DNA from: Ananas comosus
Lineage: Eukaryota; Streptophyta; Magnoliopsida; Poales; Bromeliaceae
NCBI RefSeq assembly: GCF_001540865.1
Contig: NC_033637.1
Span: 7,336,736 to 7,400,735, forward strand
Length of the DNA: 64,000 nucleotides
Reading direction: 5' to 3'
Part shown: piece by piece, positions 32,540-44,245 of the stretch
How the letters are laid out: the number at the start of each line of letters is the position of its first letter
Numbering within the stretch: position 1 is the stretch's first letter
Program-made: the position numbers and the translations under genes
Notes under the pieces: model-generated
The model's database searches: none
Seen by the model: only the letters and a program-made list of their open reading frames with translations
Told to the model about the DNA's origin: nothing

Positions 32540-34945
32540 TGTAAGATATTGAATCATCATAGTATTAAACCACTTTTGGTCAAAAGGACCAAAGCGTGGC
32601 GAGAAGGATGCTTGGACATGGTCCATGTGACATTCCGATAATGTTGGAAGGGTTAAAGTTGAACTCTAAGCGATATTATTGAGTTTTAGCATTGCTCGGC
32701 GCGAAATGGAGTTGAGCAAGTGCCAAAACTGCAGTCTGGGCATTGCTTAACCGGTTAAGCATTAGGGTAGTACCGGTATCCTGTGGTAACCCGAGAAACT
32801 GCAGCTCTCAGGTTTGGCCTCTCCGAAGCTGTTTAACCGGTGAAGCACAATGGCAGTACTGGTACCCTCTAGCAAACCGAGAGTAGCAACTCTCAGGTTT
32901 GGCCTCTGCCAAGCCGCTTAACCGGTAAAGCCCACCCGCGTACCGGTACCAAGTGCAGAAAACTGCAGAATTGGTCTGTTGCAAATAAAGAATGTTTGAG
33001 AGGCTTTTATGCAATTGTGGCAACTTATAAAAGGGCCCCATCTCCCTCTCTTTTGTTTACAACCAGAGACCACCCCCTTCATATGTTTTTTTCTCCCTCT
33101 CTCTCTCTAATCTCTTTTCTCTCTTTCTTCAATGGTGGAAGTAGGAGGGAAAATTGGTGGAGAAGCAAGCTTGAAGGTGGATCTTCATCTTCTTCATCTT
33201 CTTTCTCATCATTAGAGCAAGCTTTTGAGGTAAGCTTCATGGAGCTTTAATGGTAGATTTCTAGGGTTAAGTTTTTATACTTTAGAATTAGTTTTGGGTG
33301 AACCCTAGGATGCTAGGTAGATGATTATTGCTTGAATCGTGAAGTTATACGACGAATTCTCGCAATAATTATGGTTTAGGGTTCCAAATGGGGTTTTGTT
33401 AAGATGAGATCTAAAGTTAGGATTGATCTCTTTTATACCTAATTGCTAGGTAATCCGACGTGTTGGTGAACTCGGTTCGGTGATCCGACGAGTCTGCGTG
33501 GAGATATTAAAGAAAAGCCTATTTTTGGCTTCGTTTGCCGTAGTCGGGAGAAATAGGCGGCGGAAAATTACGAAACATGGGATCTAGAATCGCGGCATCA
33601 CCAAAAGGTGGGCGGTGTCATCCCGAAGCAGTTGAACTACCTTCTATGTTTAAGATTGCATAATTGACCTTGCATCTCTTATGTTGTATGCATTGTAGGA
33701 TTGTAGTTGTTGCATTTCCATTCCTTTTGCTTTTATAGTTGATATTATATTGTGAGACGAACACATGATATAGTGGATATGTAAGGAATTGGGTCTTGAT
33801 ATTGAAAATCCTATAGTGCCGAAATAAGAGATGAACTTGAGGTTTATGTAGCGACATAAATGAGTGGCATGTGAACATAGTGTAGAAGATACACTTATGA
33901 TATGATGAACTTAGGGGTAGGTGAATCTCTGTAGCTATGATATGTTTTCATGAGAACTTAGTGTAGATGAAACGCTATGGCATTTGAACATAGGGACAGT
34001 TGAGTTCCCGAGTGATTGTAAACCCTAGTTGACAGGGTATCCTCAGTGGGCGAGGATTGGATCATACTCACATGGTCTGTTTTGAGCTTGGTAGTGGTCA
34101 CTCCACCCAAGTAGTGCACTCCGGAGTTGTCACACAAGGGGCAAAAGTACTTGTCCCGCAGGCAGTCTCGTGGTGGGATAAAGCGGGGTAGCTCCCCACC
34201 TACGGGGTTTGAGATGTGAGTCGGGGCAAACCTTCGGATTAGCCAAGTGATTGGGTGAACATATGAATGATATTGCTTCTTGAACATAGTAGCATGATAG
34301 CTGATTTCATTACTATGTAGTTCATGCATTCATTACAGTTGATTGAGGCATAGTAGTATACTTGTAGATTTCATTACTATGTCACAGTTGTTTCTATATC
34401 TAGCTATCTATCTATCTGCTTATACCTGCTTAGACCTAGTGGGTAGATCGGCGGAGTCGGCGGCCGAACCCACTGGGAACTATGGACAATAGTTCTCACC
34501 CCACTTTGTGGCAGGGCCGAGTTCAAGTGGACCGGGCAAGGACCGCGGTAAGGGCATAGCGCCCTAGTGGTTAGCAACTTTCCATTTTGCATTAGAGTAC
34601 CCGTATGTATATGAGAGAACACATGATGTTTATATATATTGGAGAGTTGTGCATGTTGTGAGACAGATATGTAGACCTTATGTATACATTTTGGGAGATG
34701 TAAATGTAAATCGGTTATGTGTATGGTTGAATGAAATTGTAATAGTTAGAACTCTCTCTATTTGCTCTCTTGTATGCTTGTATGTATAACTACTTGCTTG
34801 AATCATGTACATTGTTTAAGTTTCCTGGGCAACTTATTGTACTTGATTGTTATTGTTAGCCTTGGGCGGATAGAGGAGGTGCTGTCCGTTTGGCGTCTGT
34901 TCGACGTATCCGAACTGACCAAATTGGCGGTCAAGGGGCATGACA
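32540..34945 (+). repeat. 5' LTR of G
   Basis: TGTAAGATATTG...GGGGCATGACA, 2406 bp. From the start: 'ccacttttggtcaaaaggac', an array of CCGG-centred palindromes (32745-32965), TATA box 33026, a CT-rich leader (33050-33130), and 'acccactgggaac..ttctcaccccac' (34450-34505). The last 120 bases match the orphan tail at 46815-46936. Confidence 0.9.
33026..33033 (+). promoter_or_regulatory. TATA box of G 5' LTR
   Basis: TATAAAAG is followed by a CT-rich leader. The 3' LTR has TATATAAG at the matching place (40559-40566). Confidence 0.7.
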
Positions 34946-34953
34946 GGATAAAG

Positions 34954-34965
34954 TGGTATCAAAGC
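34954..34965 (+). promoter_or_regulatory. Primer binding site of G
   Basis: TGGTATCAAAGC, one base from the standard initiator-Met-tRNA complement, 8 bases after the LTR. Confidence 0.88.
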
Positions 34966-35318
34966 AAGTAAAAGCAAGCAAAGAGAGAAGTCTAGTATGG
35001 ACCTAGGAGACCCTAGGACGATAAACCTTAAAGCTATAGGTGCGTGAATGAGACGTGAACCGGGTGGCGGAAGTTGATTCGATTGGGTCAAAGTTGACAG
35101 TATATCTCTAGTAGTTGCTAGGGACAGATACGAGTGGTATTAGTTCTCAACTTGAAGTGGTTGTGTTGGCGGCCGCCAACATAACGCTAAGAGTCTAGAA
35201 TGAGTACACTTGTGTGCTTCTGCCTAATTTGTAACGTTGAGTTGAGTTGTCTCGTTTCGTAATCGCTATAAAGTTAACGGGTTATGGTAATTAACCTAAT
35301 GGTTGCGTTTCAGGAACT

Positions 35319-36605
35319 ATGGCACCGAGGGGACGCCCTAAGACGCGATCCGCTCCGGTACCGCCTTCCGAGGTGCCCGAGCAGTCAGGATCTGAGAAAG
35401 TGCAGGAGCCGCGGGCGCAGATGACTGCGCTAGTTGGCGTGGTGCAACGCCAAGAGGATCGATTCGAGCGGCTTAGGAGCTTATGGAGAAGCAAGTGGCG
35501 GCGGTGGCCGCAACGGCAACCAAAGGCCGTGATCCGCCCGCGCCCTCGGCTCGCGTGCATAATGCGGTTGAGGGTGAGGGCATTGCAGCGGCTCCGGTAG
35601 CGGCATGTCCCTCGTCGATGGTTGTTCCTCCTGCAGCTTCGGGTTCATCGATACGCGATGCGGTGGCCGAAGAGGCCGAGTGGGAGCGCGGTTATATGGC
35701 TCTCACCAAGTTCATGAAGTTTCACCCTCCGACATTTGATGGCGAGGTGATAGACCCTTGGATCGTGGAGATTTGGTTAGCCACGATAGAGACGTTGTTC
35801 GAAGACGTCTACACCTTGGAACAAGACAAGGTACACTTAGCCGTTCATTGCTTTGAGAAGAGGGCTTGAGTGTGGTGGAGGAGGGTGAAGCAGGATCGAT
35901 CTCCGGATCTTCCCCCGATCGATTGGGAGGAGTTTCGAGGGTTGATATTTGCGGAGTATTTTCCCGACAGTGATAAGAGGAAGATGCGGAAAAGCTTCCA
36001 GAAGTTGAAGCAAGCCAATGGCACGATACGGGAGTACGAGTGGGAGTTCACGCATCTCCTAAACTGTGTTCCAGATGTGGCTAGGACCGAGCAGGACCGG
36101 GCAGAGTTTTTTGTGCGAGGACTCCGGCCCGATATCTTCCGAATGGTGCATGCCTTTAAGTTTCGCACCTTTGCGGAAGTGTTAGATCGTGCTTTGTGGG
36201 TTGAGCACGGGAATGCTTGCGTGCGGGAGGAGCGCGAGGCCTTCAAGAAGGACAAAGGGAAGAAACGGCCTGGCGGTGGTTCGGGGGGACAATTTAGTTC
36301 CAAGAAGCCCCCGAAGTACCCGAGGAGACAGTCCAAGAGCCAGGGGCTGCGACGGGGAGTATTGCGCAGGGAACTGTGAGCATAGGGCGGGACGGTGCTT
36401 CAGGTGTGGTCAGGCAGGGCATGTTATCCGTCAGTGCCCAGAGGGATCGTCGCCTACCCCGTCTATTGCATCCGCCCCAGCGACTCCGAGACAGTTTGGT
36501 GGCGCTCCACCTACTGCCGTATCTGCGGGACGTGTGATGGCGCCGCGTCAGCCTGAGGTGACCCGGTCGGCTCCGAGTGGTCGGGTGTTCACCGCTCAAG
36601 CCTAA
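35319..36605 (+). pseudogene. G gag (capsid and nucleocapsid), frameshifted
   Basis: The start MAPRGRPKTRSAPVP at 35319 fits its position 350 bases after the primer site. A frameshift near 35480 moves the frame to MEKQVAAVAA..., which carries FHPPTFDGEVIDPWIVEIWLATIETLFEDVY. A TGA at 35867-35869 interrupts just before VWWRRVKQD. The capsid continues (IREYEWEFTHLLNCVPDVARTE) to 36379, and another shift leads to the knuckle CFRCGQAGHVIRQC (36396-36437). The tail APSGRVFTAQA ends with TAA at 36603. Intact gag would package element RNA in the cytoplasm. This copy has at least three lesions. Confidence 0.85.
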
Positions 36606-36635
36606 GAACCTGCTGAGGCCGAGGAACGCAATGTC

Positions 36636-38042
36636 ATGGTAGGTATGGTTTTGATTAACGGAGTTCGCTCTAGGGCTATGTTTGATACAGGTGCTTCACA
36701 TTCATTCATAAGTAGGCCATTTGCACAAATGCATGACATAGACATTCAGTTGAGTGGAAGCACTTGGCGAGTTGAGGGTCCCGGGCGTGCATTTGTCATT
36801 AGAAAGGAGTGCTTGGCTTGTCTGGTGCAGTTGGGTAACTGGATCATGCCGACACGCTTATTGGTGCTCAAGAGATTGAAGGACTTCAATCTGATTCTAG
36901 GCATGGACTGGCTCTCGAAGTACTATGCGTTTATTGACTACAAGAGCAAGGTTATAATCTTTTGTGAGCCAGGACATGAGGAGTTTGCCTATCGAGCATG
37001 CCAAAGCTCGTGCTTCGCCATGACGGTGTCGGCGACGAGGGCGAGGAAGATGGTTAGCAGCGGTTGCGCAGCTTACTTAGCGACTGTTGTGGAGGTCGAT
37101 AGGGTGACTCCAGCACTTGAGGATATGTCCGTGGTCCGGGAGTTTCTGGATGTATTTCCTGCGGAGTTACCGGGGATACCGCCGGATCGGAAAATCGAGT
37201 TCATGATAGACTTGATTCCCAGGACCGTGCCGATTTCGAAGGCTCCGTACCGTATGGCACTGGTAGAACTAAAAGAGTTGAGGACTCAGCTGCGAGATCT
37301 CCTTGATAAGGAGTTCATTAGGCCGAGTGTATTGCCGTGGGGAGCCCCGGTATTATTTGTGCGAAAGAAGGATGGATCGTTTCGACTTTACGTGGATTAC
37401 CGCGAGTTGAACAAGGTCACCATCAAGAACAAGTACTCGTTGCCCAATATTGACGACTTATTTGATCAGTTGCAAGGGTCTCGGGTTTACTCAAAGATAG
37501 ACCTCCAGTCTGGTTATCATCAGTTGAAGGTAAAGCCGGAGGATGTGCAGAAGACTGCGTTTTGCACGCGGTGTGGACATTACGAATTCACGGTTATGCC
37601 ATTCGGGCTCACGAATGCCCCGCCGGCGTTCATGGACTTAATGAATTGTGTGTTCAGGGCCAATCCGAACCAATTTGTCGTAGTCTTTATAAACGACATT
37701 TTGGTCTATTCTCATAGCGACGAGGAGTATGCCAAGCATTTGAGGATAGTGCTTCAAGTCCTTCAGGAGGAGAAGCTATATGCAAGGTTGAAGAAATATG
37801 ACTTTTGGCTCCGAGAAGTTGCATTTCTAGGACATGTTATTTCCGAGGGTGGAGTTTCTATTGACCCGAGGAAAGTTGAGGCAATCAAAGATTGGCCGCG
37901 CCCGACGAATGTCACGGAGGTTCGAAGCTTCGTGGGTCTAGCGGGCTACTATAGACGGTTTGCGAAGGGATTCTCGAAGATTGTTATTCCACTTACCCGT
38001 CTGACACAGAAGGGCGCCAAGTTTGTTTGGAGCGACGAGTGA
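36636..38042 (+). pseudogene. G protease and reverse transcriptase with a damaged catalytic box
   Basis: A 468-residue open frame. The protease has the active-site motif [10 protein letters not shown] at residues 17-26 and [13 protein letters not shown] later. The linker [24 protein letters not shown] leads to [59 protein letters not shown]. The catalytic box reads FINDILVYS; the related element at 63 kb has FIDDILVYS. Residue 353 is thus Asn for one of the two metal-binding Asp (AAC at 37692-37694). The frame stops with TGA at 38040, at the RT/RNase H border. Even without the stop the polymerase would be expected to be inactive. Confidence 0.9.
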
Positions 38043-38641
38043 GACCGGAGTTTTAAAGAGTTGAACGAAAAATTGACTTCGACTTCGGTGCTCGCCCTAC
38101 CGGTGCAGGGTGAAGACTTTGTGGTATATAGCGATGCATCCTATTCGGATTTGGGGTGTGATCTGATGCAGGGCGGGAAGGTGATCGCTTATGCGTCCCG
38201 TTAGTTGAAAAGTTATGAGAAGACTACCCTATCCACGACTTGGAGTTAGCCGCAGTGATCTTCGCCTTGAAGTTGTGGAGACACTATTTGTACGGCGCGC
38301 ATTGCGAGATATACACGGACCACAAAAGTCTGAAGTACTTGTTTACACAGAAGGAACTCAATATGCAGCAACGACGGTGGTTAGAATTATTAAAGGATTA
38401 CGATGTTACTATCCTTTACCACCCCGGAAAAGCGAATGTGGTGGCCGACGCACTTAGCAGAAAGTCGGCGGAGAACCTTGCGTTGTGGGTCACAAATCAG
38501 GAGTCACTGTGGAAAGAAATGGGGCGAATGGATCTTGAGGTTGTAGCTCCGGAGGTTCGGACTATATTATCGACTCTCGTTGTCCAACCGGCCTTGTTTG
38601 AGAGAATCAAAGGTTTGCAATCCGCGGACCCGAATCACTAA
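38043..38641 (+). pseudogene. G RNase H
   Basis: It opens after the TGA with [28 protein letters not shown], where a TAG (38203) replaces the usual Gln of RQL. A frameshift near 38218 then moves the frame. From 38240 the rest is clean: [66 protein letters not shown]. The acidic residues D (SDAS), E (LELAA), D (TDHKSL) and D (VADALS) of the RNase H site are present. The frame ends at a TAA (38639-38641) before the integrase part. Confidence 0.87.
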
Positions 38642-38644
38642 AAG

Positions 38645-40024
38645 GTGCGGCACGACATCGAGGATAAGCGTGGCGGTGATTTCAGTATAGGCGCCGGTGG
38701 TACGCTTCGATACCAAAACCGGTGGTGTGTGCCGGAAAATGAGGAAGTTCGAAAGTTGATTTCGCAAGAAGTGCATTGGTCTCCCTATAGTGTCCTCTCG
38801 GGCGACACCAAGATGTATGAAGATTTGAAGATGCTCTATTGGTGGCCGGGAATGAAAGGTGATGTTGGACGCTATGTGGCGCAATGGCTTGTATGTCAAC
38901 AGGTTAAGGTGGAGTGCCGGTTTCCAGCGGGAAAGCTTCAGAACCTACCTATCCAGATTTGGAAATGGGAGGATATATCCATGGACTTCGTGGTCGGATT
39001 GCCCCGGTCGTCGGGCGGCCACGATGCAATTTGGGTAGTGGTGGATCGCTTTACGAAGTCGGCGCATTTTCTATCGATCCACACTACTTGGTCAGGTGAC
39101 AGATTGGCGCAGGTATATCTTGATGAAGTGGAGAGGTTGCACGGGGTTCCGAAGTCGATCGTGTTGGATCGAGACCCTCGATTTACTTCGCGCTTTTGGA
39201 AAAGCCTGCAGGAAACGCTCGGCACACGACTCGATTTTAGCACGGCATTCCATCGTCAAACCGATGTGCAATCGGAGAGAACCATACAGGTTTTGGAGGA
39301 CATGTTGCGAGCGTTTGTGATTGACTATAAGGGTAGTTGGAGCGAGCATCTACGGATGGCCGAGTTCACCTACAACAACAGTTACCAAGCAAGTATAGAG
39401 ATGGCACCATTTGAGGTTCTCTACGGGAGAAAGTGCAGATCTTCTATACACTGGAGTGATATGGGCGAACGGGCGGTGTTGGGTCCCGATGTTTTGCGGG
39501 AAGCGGAAGAGAAAGTCTGCCTTGCTCGTCAGAGGCTGATTACGGCGCAGTCGAGGCAGAAAAGCTATGCAAACAAGCGCCGACGAGATTTGGAGTTCAC
39601 GGTAGGAGACCGCATCTTCTTGAAAGTATCACCCATGAGAGGTGTGAAACGGTTTGGAGATCGGGGAAAGTTAAGTCCTCGGCATATTGGACCCTACGAG
39701 GTGTTAGAGCGAATTGGTGTGGTAGCTTACCGGTTTGCATTGCCGCCCAAGTTCGCGAATGTTCACGATGTATTCCACGTTTCCAACCTTCGCAAGTATA
39801 TCCATGATCCTGAGCATGCCTTGCTGTATAAGCCACCAGAATTGCAAGAAGATATGTCTTATGAAGAGTTTCCGGTGTCAATTATTGCTCGAGAGGTGCG
39901 AAAGTTGAGAAACCGCGAGATTCCCTACGTCAAGATTCCGTGGAGCAATCATGAGGATCGTGAAGCCACATGGGAACTTGAAGACTTGATGAAGAAGAAC
40001 CATCCTCATCTCTTCGAGAGTTGA
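38645..40024 (+). pseudogene. G integrase with C-terminal chromodomain
   Basis: 459 residues. The N-terminal HHCC zinc finger is damaged: the second His (HPG in relatives) reads LSG and the first Cys reads Trp (QWLVC). The catalytic core keeps D (MDFVVGLP), D (VLDRDPRF) and E (VQSERTIQ). [24 protein letters not shown] and GDRIFLKVSPMRG follow. The last 60 residues (IIAREVRKLRNREIPYVKIPWSNHEDREATWELEDL) form a chromodomain, known in chromoviruses to steer insertion into heterochromatin. The natural stop is TGA at 40022. It is the most complete frame of G but was part of a polyprotein and has no start of its own. Confidence 0.88.
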
Positions 40025-40070
40025 GATATGAGTTTATTTTAGTTGAATTAGTTTCGAGGACGAAACTCCT

Positions 40071-40086
40071 TTTAAGGAGGGGAGGA
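40071..40086 (+). promoter_or_regulatory. Polypurine tract of G
   Basis: AAGGAGGGGAGGA lies directly before TGTAAG of the 3' LTR, preceded by the 'ttcgaggacgaaact' phrase typical of plant chromoviruses. Confidence 0.88.
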
Positions 40087-42572
40087 TGTAAGAAAGTGGA
40101 TCCTCGTCATATTAAACCACTTTTGGTCAAAATGGCCAAAGCGTGGCAAGAAGAATGTTTGGACATGGTCCATTTAACATTCCAACCATGTTGGAAGGGT
40201 TAAAGTTGAGTTTAAAGAGAGATTAAAAAGTTTTAGCATTGATCGGAGCGAAACAATGCAAAACTGCAGTCTAGAGCATTGTTAACCGGTTAAGCATTGG
40301 AGGCGTACCGGTACCAAGCAAGCACCCGAGAGTAGTAGCTCTCGGGTTTGCCTCTGTTAAGGCTGTTAACCGGTGACTGTCCTGGTGCTTACCGGTACCC
40401 CGCTGCAACACAAGAAACAGCAGCTCTCGAGTTGGGCTGTTGAACAGGGGGCGTACTGGTGACGCCAACCCACGTACCGGTACGCAATTCCCAAAATAGC
40501 AGGTTGAGTCTGCTGCAAATAAAAGAAAATGGAGGGCTTGGTTGCAATTGTAACAGCCTATATAAGGTCCCACACCCCTCCTTTCTCTCTCACAGCCAGA
40601 ATTACCCTCTCCTCTCTCATTTCTCTCCCTCTCTCTTTAGGAGCTATTCCCTAATGTGGAAGGAGGACATTGGAGGAGATCTAGAGCTCCTCTACAAGGT
40701 GGAGCTTGTTGAGTTCATAGGCTACGGTGAGGTTTTTTGTAAGAACTAGGATAGGGCTTGGTTTTATGCCATAAATCTTTGGTTTTGATCTTCTTACATG
40801 AAAGGGAACCTTATAGAGACCAAGAAATCTTATGAAATCTATGTTTGCTCACAGTGCTCCCATGGTGGATTTCTAGGGTTAGATTTATATACTCTAGAAA
40901 TAGGTTTAGATGACTCCCTAGGTGATATTAACAAGCTATTTGCTTGAACCTAGTGGTGGAGTTGGGTTTCTTGCTATAATAGCATATTAGGTCTCAAAAA
41001 GGGGGTTTTTTGCAAATATTAGTGTTTGATCTAAATTAACCCTATACAAACAAAATTGCTAGGTTTTCTAACGCGTTGGTGGCCTCGGTTCGGCAATCCG
41101 ACGAGGCTGCGCGAAGATATTGGCGAAAAGGACCGTTTTGACTTCGTTTCTGCCTGGGAGGCCGAGGCGGTGTCCAAAAGTCACGAAACCGGATTCCTAG
41201 TATCGCGGCATCACCTAGAGGTGGGGGATGCTATTCGAAGCCATCGAGCTTCCTTCTATGTCTATGTTTGCATTGTCGACCATGTGATTTTTCATATTGC
41301 TATGCATTGTAGGATTGTGATAGTGGTATTGCTTATTCCTTATATGTTTCCATAGTTGATATTGCATTGTGAGGTGGATACATGATGTAGTAGGTATGTA
41401 AGGATTGGGTCTTGACATTGGAATCCTATAGTGCCAAAACAAGTGATGAACTTGACGAATATGAAATGACATAACAAGTGGCATGTAAATAGATGAAAAC
41501 ATGGACGAGTGGCATGTGGACATAGTGTAGATGAGACACTTGAACTTGAACTTGAACTTAAGGATAGATGAATTTCCCAAGTTATGAAATATTGCATGTG
41601 AATATAGTGTAGATGAGACACTTGAACTTGAACATAGGGATGGATGAATTCCCGAGTTGTTGTTAGTCTTAGAGGCAAGGTGTCGTCAGTGGACGAGGAC
41701 TGGATTATACTCACATAGTCTGTTTTGAGCTTGGCGTGGTCGCTTCACCCAAGTAGTGCACTCCGGAGTTGTCACACGAGGGACAGACGTAGTAGTCCCG
41801 CAGGCTGTCTCGGGTGGGATGTTGCGGCAGAAGCTCCTCACCTATGGGATTTGAGATGTGAGTCGGGGCAAACCTTCAGGTTAGCCAAGTGATTGGGTGA
41901 ACATATGAATGACAAGTTTGTTGAACATAGTAGTATGATAGTTGACATCATTATTATATATTTCATGCATTCATATTGATTGAGGCATAATAGAATAATT
42001 ATAGAATTCATACTATGTAGCAGTTCTTTATCATATCTATCTACCTATCTATCTACTTATACCTGCTTAGACCTAGTGGGAGGATCGGCAGAGTCGGCGG
42101 CCGAACCCACTGGGAACTATGGACAATAGTTCTCATCCCATGTAGTTTTGGGGTACAGGTACTCGCGAGAGCGGACCGGCAGATGATCGTGGCAAGGGCT
42201 TAGCGCCTTAGTAGCTAGTAGCTTTCCCTTTTTGCATTAGAGTACCCTCGTGTACATAGATGTATCTAGATGTATGGTTGGAGAGTTACTTATGTATTTT
42301 GGAGATGAATATGTAAACCCTTATGTATACATTTTGGGAGATGAAATTGTAATGGTTAGAACTCTTTCTCTTTGCTCTCTTGTATGCTCTTGTAATGACT
42401 ACTCGCTTGTATGTCTACTTGCTTAGATCATGTATTTTGTTAAGTTTTTCCTAGGCAAACTGTATGTATATAATCTTGTTGTTCAGCTTTGGGCGGACAG
42501 GGGAGGCTCTGTCTGTTCGGCGTCTGTTTGATTAGCCCGAACCGACCAAACTGGCGGTTGCGGGATGTGACA
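40087..42572 (+). repeat. 3' LTR of G (different subfamily from the 5' LTR)
   Basis: TGTAAGAAAGTGG...GGGATGTGACA, 2486 bp. The order of parts equals the 5' LTR (CCGG array 40285-40490, TATA 40559, CT-rich leader, 'acccactgggaac..ttctcatcccat'), but there are many substitutions and indels. The tail 'ggcggttgcgggatgtgaca' is unlike the 5' LTR tail 'ggcggtcaaggggcatgaca'. Copia gag follows at once, with no GCTTT. Confidence 0.88.
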
Positions 42573-43285
42573 CGGAGTTTCCTCGTGTTTCAGCGTGTGA
42601 AACCGCCAAGAAAATTTGGGATACTCTTCAAGTTACACATGAGGGTACTAGTTTAGTAAAAGTTCAAAAGCTCCAGATGTTGACAGGTCAATTTGATTCT
42701 ATTCGAATAGAGGAGCATAAATCTTTTACCGATTATTATACTAGACTTCAAGATATTATTAATACATGTGCTAACTTGAGAGAGAAGATCCCGGAATAGA
42801 AAATTGTTAGAAAAATTCTTCGAACTCTTCCGGAGCGTTTTAGGGCAAAGGTTGCCGCGATTGAAACCGTTAAGCATCCGGATGAGATGAAAGTCAAAGA
42901 GTTAGTAGGTGCATTACAAACTTATGCGATGACTTTTCCTACTAACCAATCTTCTTCCAAGTCTTTTTCTAAAAGTATAGGGATTGCACTCAAATCTACA
43001 AAGGAAGAAGACGACGACTCGGATTCCGACGGAGATAGTTCGCTCGCCAATTTTGAACATCAACTCGCGCTCTTAACGAAGAAATTTCGTCGAAACTTCC
43101 GGAAGAACAAATACAACAAAGCTTCATCCTCAAAACATAAATTTTCTTCTAAAGATTCTTCAAGTTCAAAATCGAAAGAAAAGAAACAACTTGCAAAACC
43201 TTCTAAAGAAAAAGATGATTTCGAAGGGAAAATCCAATGTTACAAATGTAAAGGCTAGGCCATATTTCTACGGATTGTCCTACTA
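42573..43285 (+). pseudogene. C2 copia gag (UBN2-type) with first zinc knuckle
   Basis: The frame enters at EFPRVSACETAKKIWDTLQVTHEGTSLVKVQKLQML, the core of plant copia gag. It continues through a TAG near 42798 to KILRTLPERFRAKVAAIETV and the KVKELVGALQTYAM block. A serine-rich, acidic then basic stretch (EEDDDSDSDGDSS, KKFRRNFRKNKYNKASSS) leads to the knuckle CYKCKG. There a one-base shift follows, and GHISTDCPTKK is readable in the next frame (to 43285). The N-terminal part is missing because the sequence starts at the end of the G 3' LTR. Confidence 0.8.
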
Positions 43286-43347
43286 AGAAATCATATAGGA
43301 AGAAAGCTTTGCAAGCGAAAACTTGAGACGATTCTACTTCCGAAGAA

Positions 43348-44245
43348 TTGACCTCAAGTGAAGAGGAGAAAATTAATGTTGCTTTAAGTTCTCAAACTTC
43401 TATACCTCCCTCTACCACGTTTTGTTTATCCTCAATTATTTCCGACTCTTTTGTTTTCTCTTCCTTGCATGGAACGTCGAGCGACGATGGTGAAAGCGAG
43501 GAGGAGTCAAACGACGAGGATTTAGCGGAAGCGTATTATCAACTTTTTTGTCGAATTCAAAAAGAAGGCGAAGCACAATAAGAAATTGAGGAAGCATCAA
43601 CTTGAACTTGAAGAGGAGAACAAGAATGAGAAGACTATAAACAAAGCTCTTGAGGAGGAAAGGGAATCAATTTTGAAGAACAATTCAATCCTCCAAAAGA
43701 AGCTAGATGAGTCGGAATTAACGATCAAATCTTATCAAGAAAAGGCTGGATTTTTGGAGCATCAATTCAAGGAATCGCATGCGTCCAACCAAGTTTTGAC
43801 CAATCAAATTCGTCAACTCAAATCCGACATTCAAAAATTTTTTTTCGGATCGAAGAAATTGGATCACATGCTCGGATTGGGTCAAACGAACAAGCTTGGT
43901 CTCGGATATGAAAGGACTTATGTTGAGAAGGATCAAAAGTTGACATCAGTATTCTCAACAAATTCGAAGGAAAAGGTGTGTCATAAATGTGGTAATAAAG
44001 GACACATCAAGAAGAATTGCCCAAACAAAAATAAGAAAAATAAATTGGCAACTTCTAAACGTCCGACGGCACCCTCTAATACTCGACTTCCCACATTGAA
44101 TCAAAAGAAACATCAATCGAGTCAAGCACCTCGGATCAACCAAAAGTCAAAACAATCGGTACACAGCTACAACAAATCAAGACAACCAATAATTCGACAA
44201 GTTTGGATTCGAAAAGGTGATATCTTTCCTTGTCTTAAGTCTTAA
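43348..44245 (+). pseudogene. C2 acidic and coiled-coil protein with second zinc knuckle
   Basis: Two adjoining frames, 43348-43581 (SDDGESEEESNDEDLAEAYY, ending in TAA) and 43586-44245 (219 residues), are probably one protein split by a small indel. The second begins with about 90 residues of charged heptads (LELEEENKNEKTINKALEEE, LQKKLDESELTIKSYQEK) that predict a coiled coil. It then has a knuckle CHKCGNKGHIKKNC near residue 132, a basic Gln/Ser-rich part and the tail RQVWIRKGDIFP, which ends at TAA. The tail motif occurs before the protease in related copia polyproteins. Here no protease follows. Confidence 0.7.

Larger units (their letters stand above)
32540..42572 (+). mobile_element. 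Ty3/gypsy chromovirus G inserted in M2
   Basis: 5' LTR 32540-34945, primer site 34954-34965, gag-pol 35319-40024 with a C-terminal chromodomain, purine tract, then a full 3' LTR 40087-42572. The left flank GCTTT (32535-32539) is not repeated after 42572, where copia gag begins. It recurs at 46937-46941 after an orphan LTR tail. The two LTRs differ strongly, perhaps 20-25 percent by eye. I infer a recombinant element rather than a simple insertion. Confidence 0.87.

Noticed and set aside
35837..36336. Minus-strand frame of 163 residues opposite G capsid
   Set aside because: The plus strand carries the conserved gag motifs. The antisense frame has none.
36294..36599. Minus-strand frames opposite G gag
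   Set aside because: Shadows of the gag nucleocapsid region, which has a clear CCHC knuckle on the plus strand.
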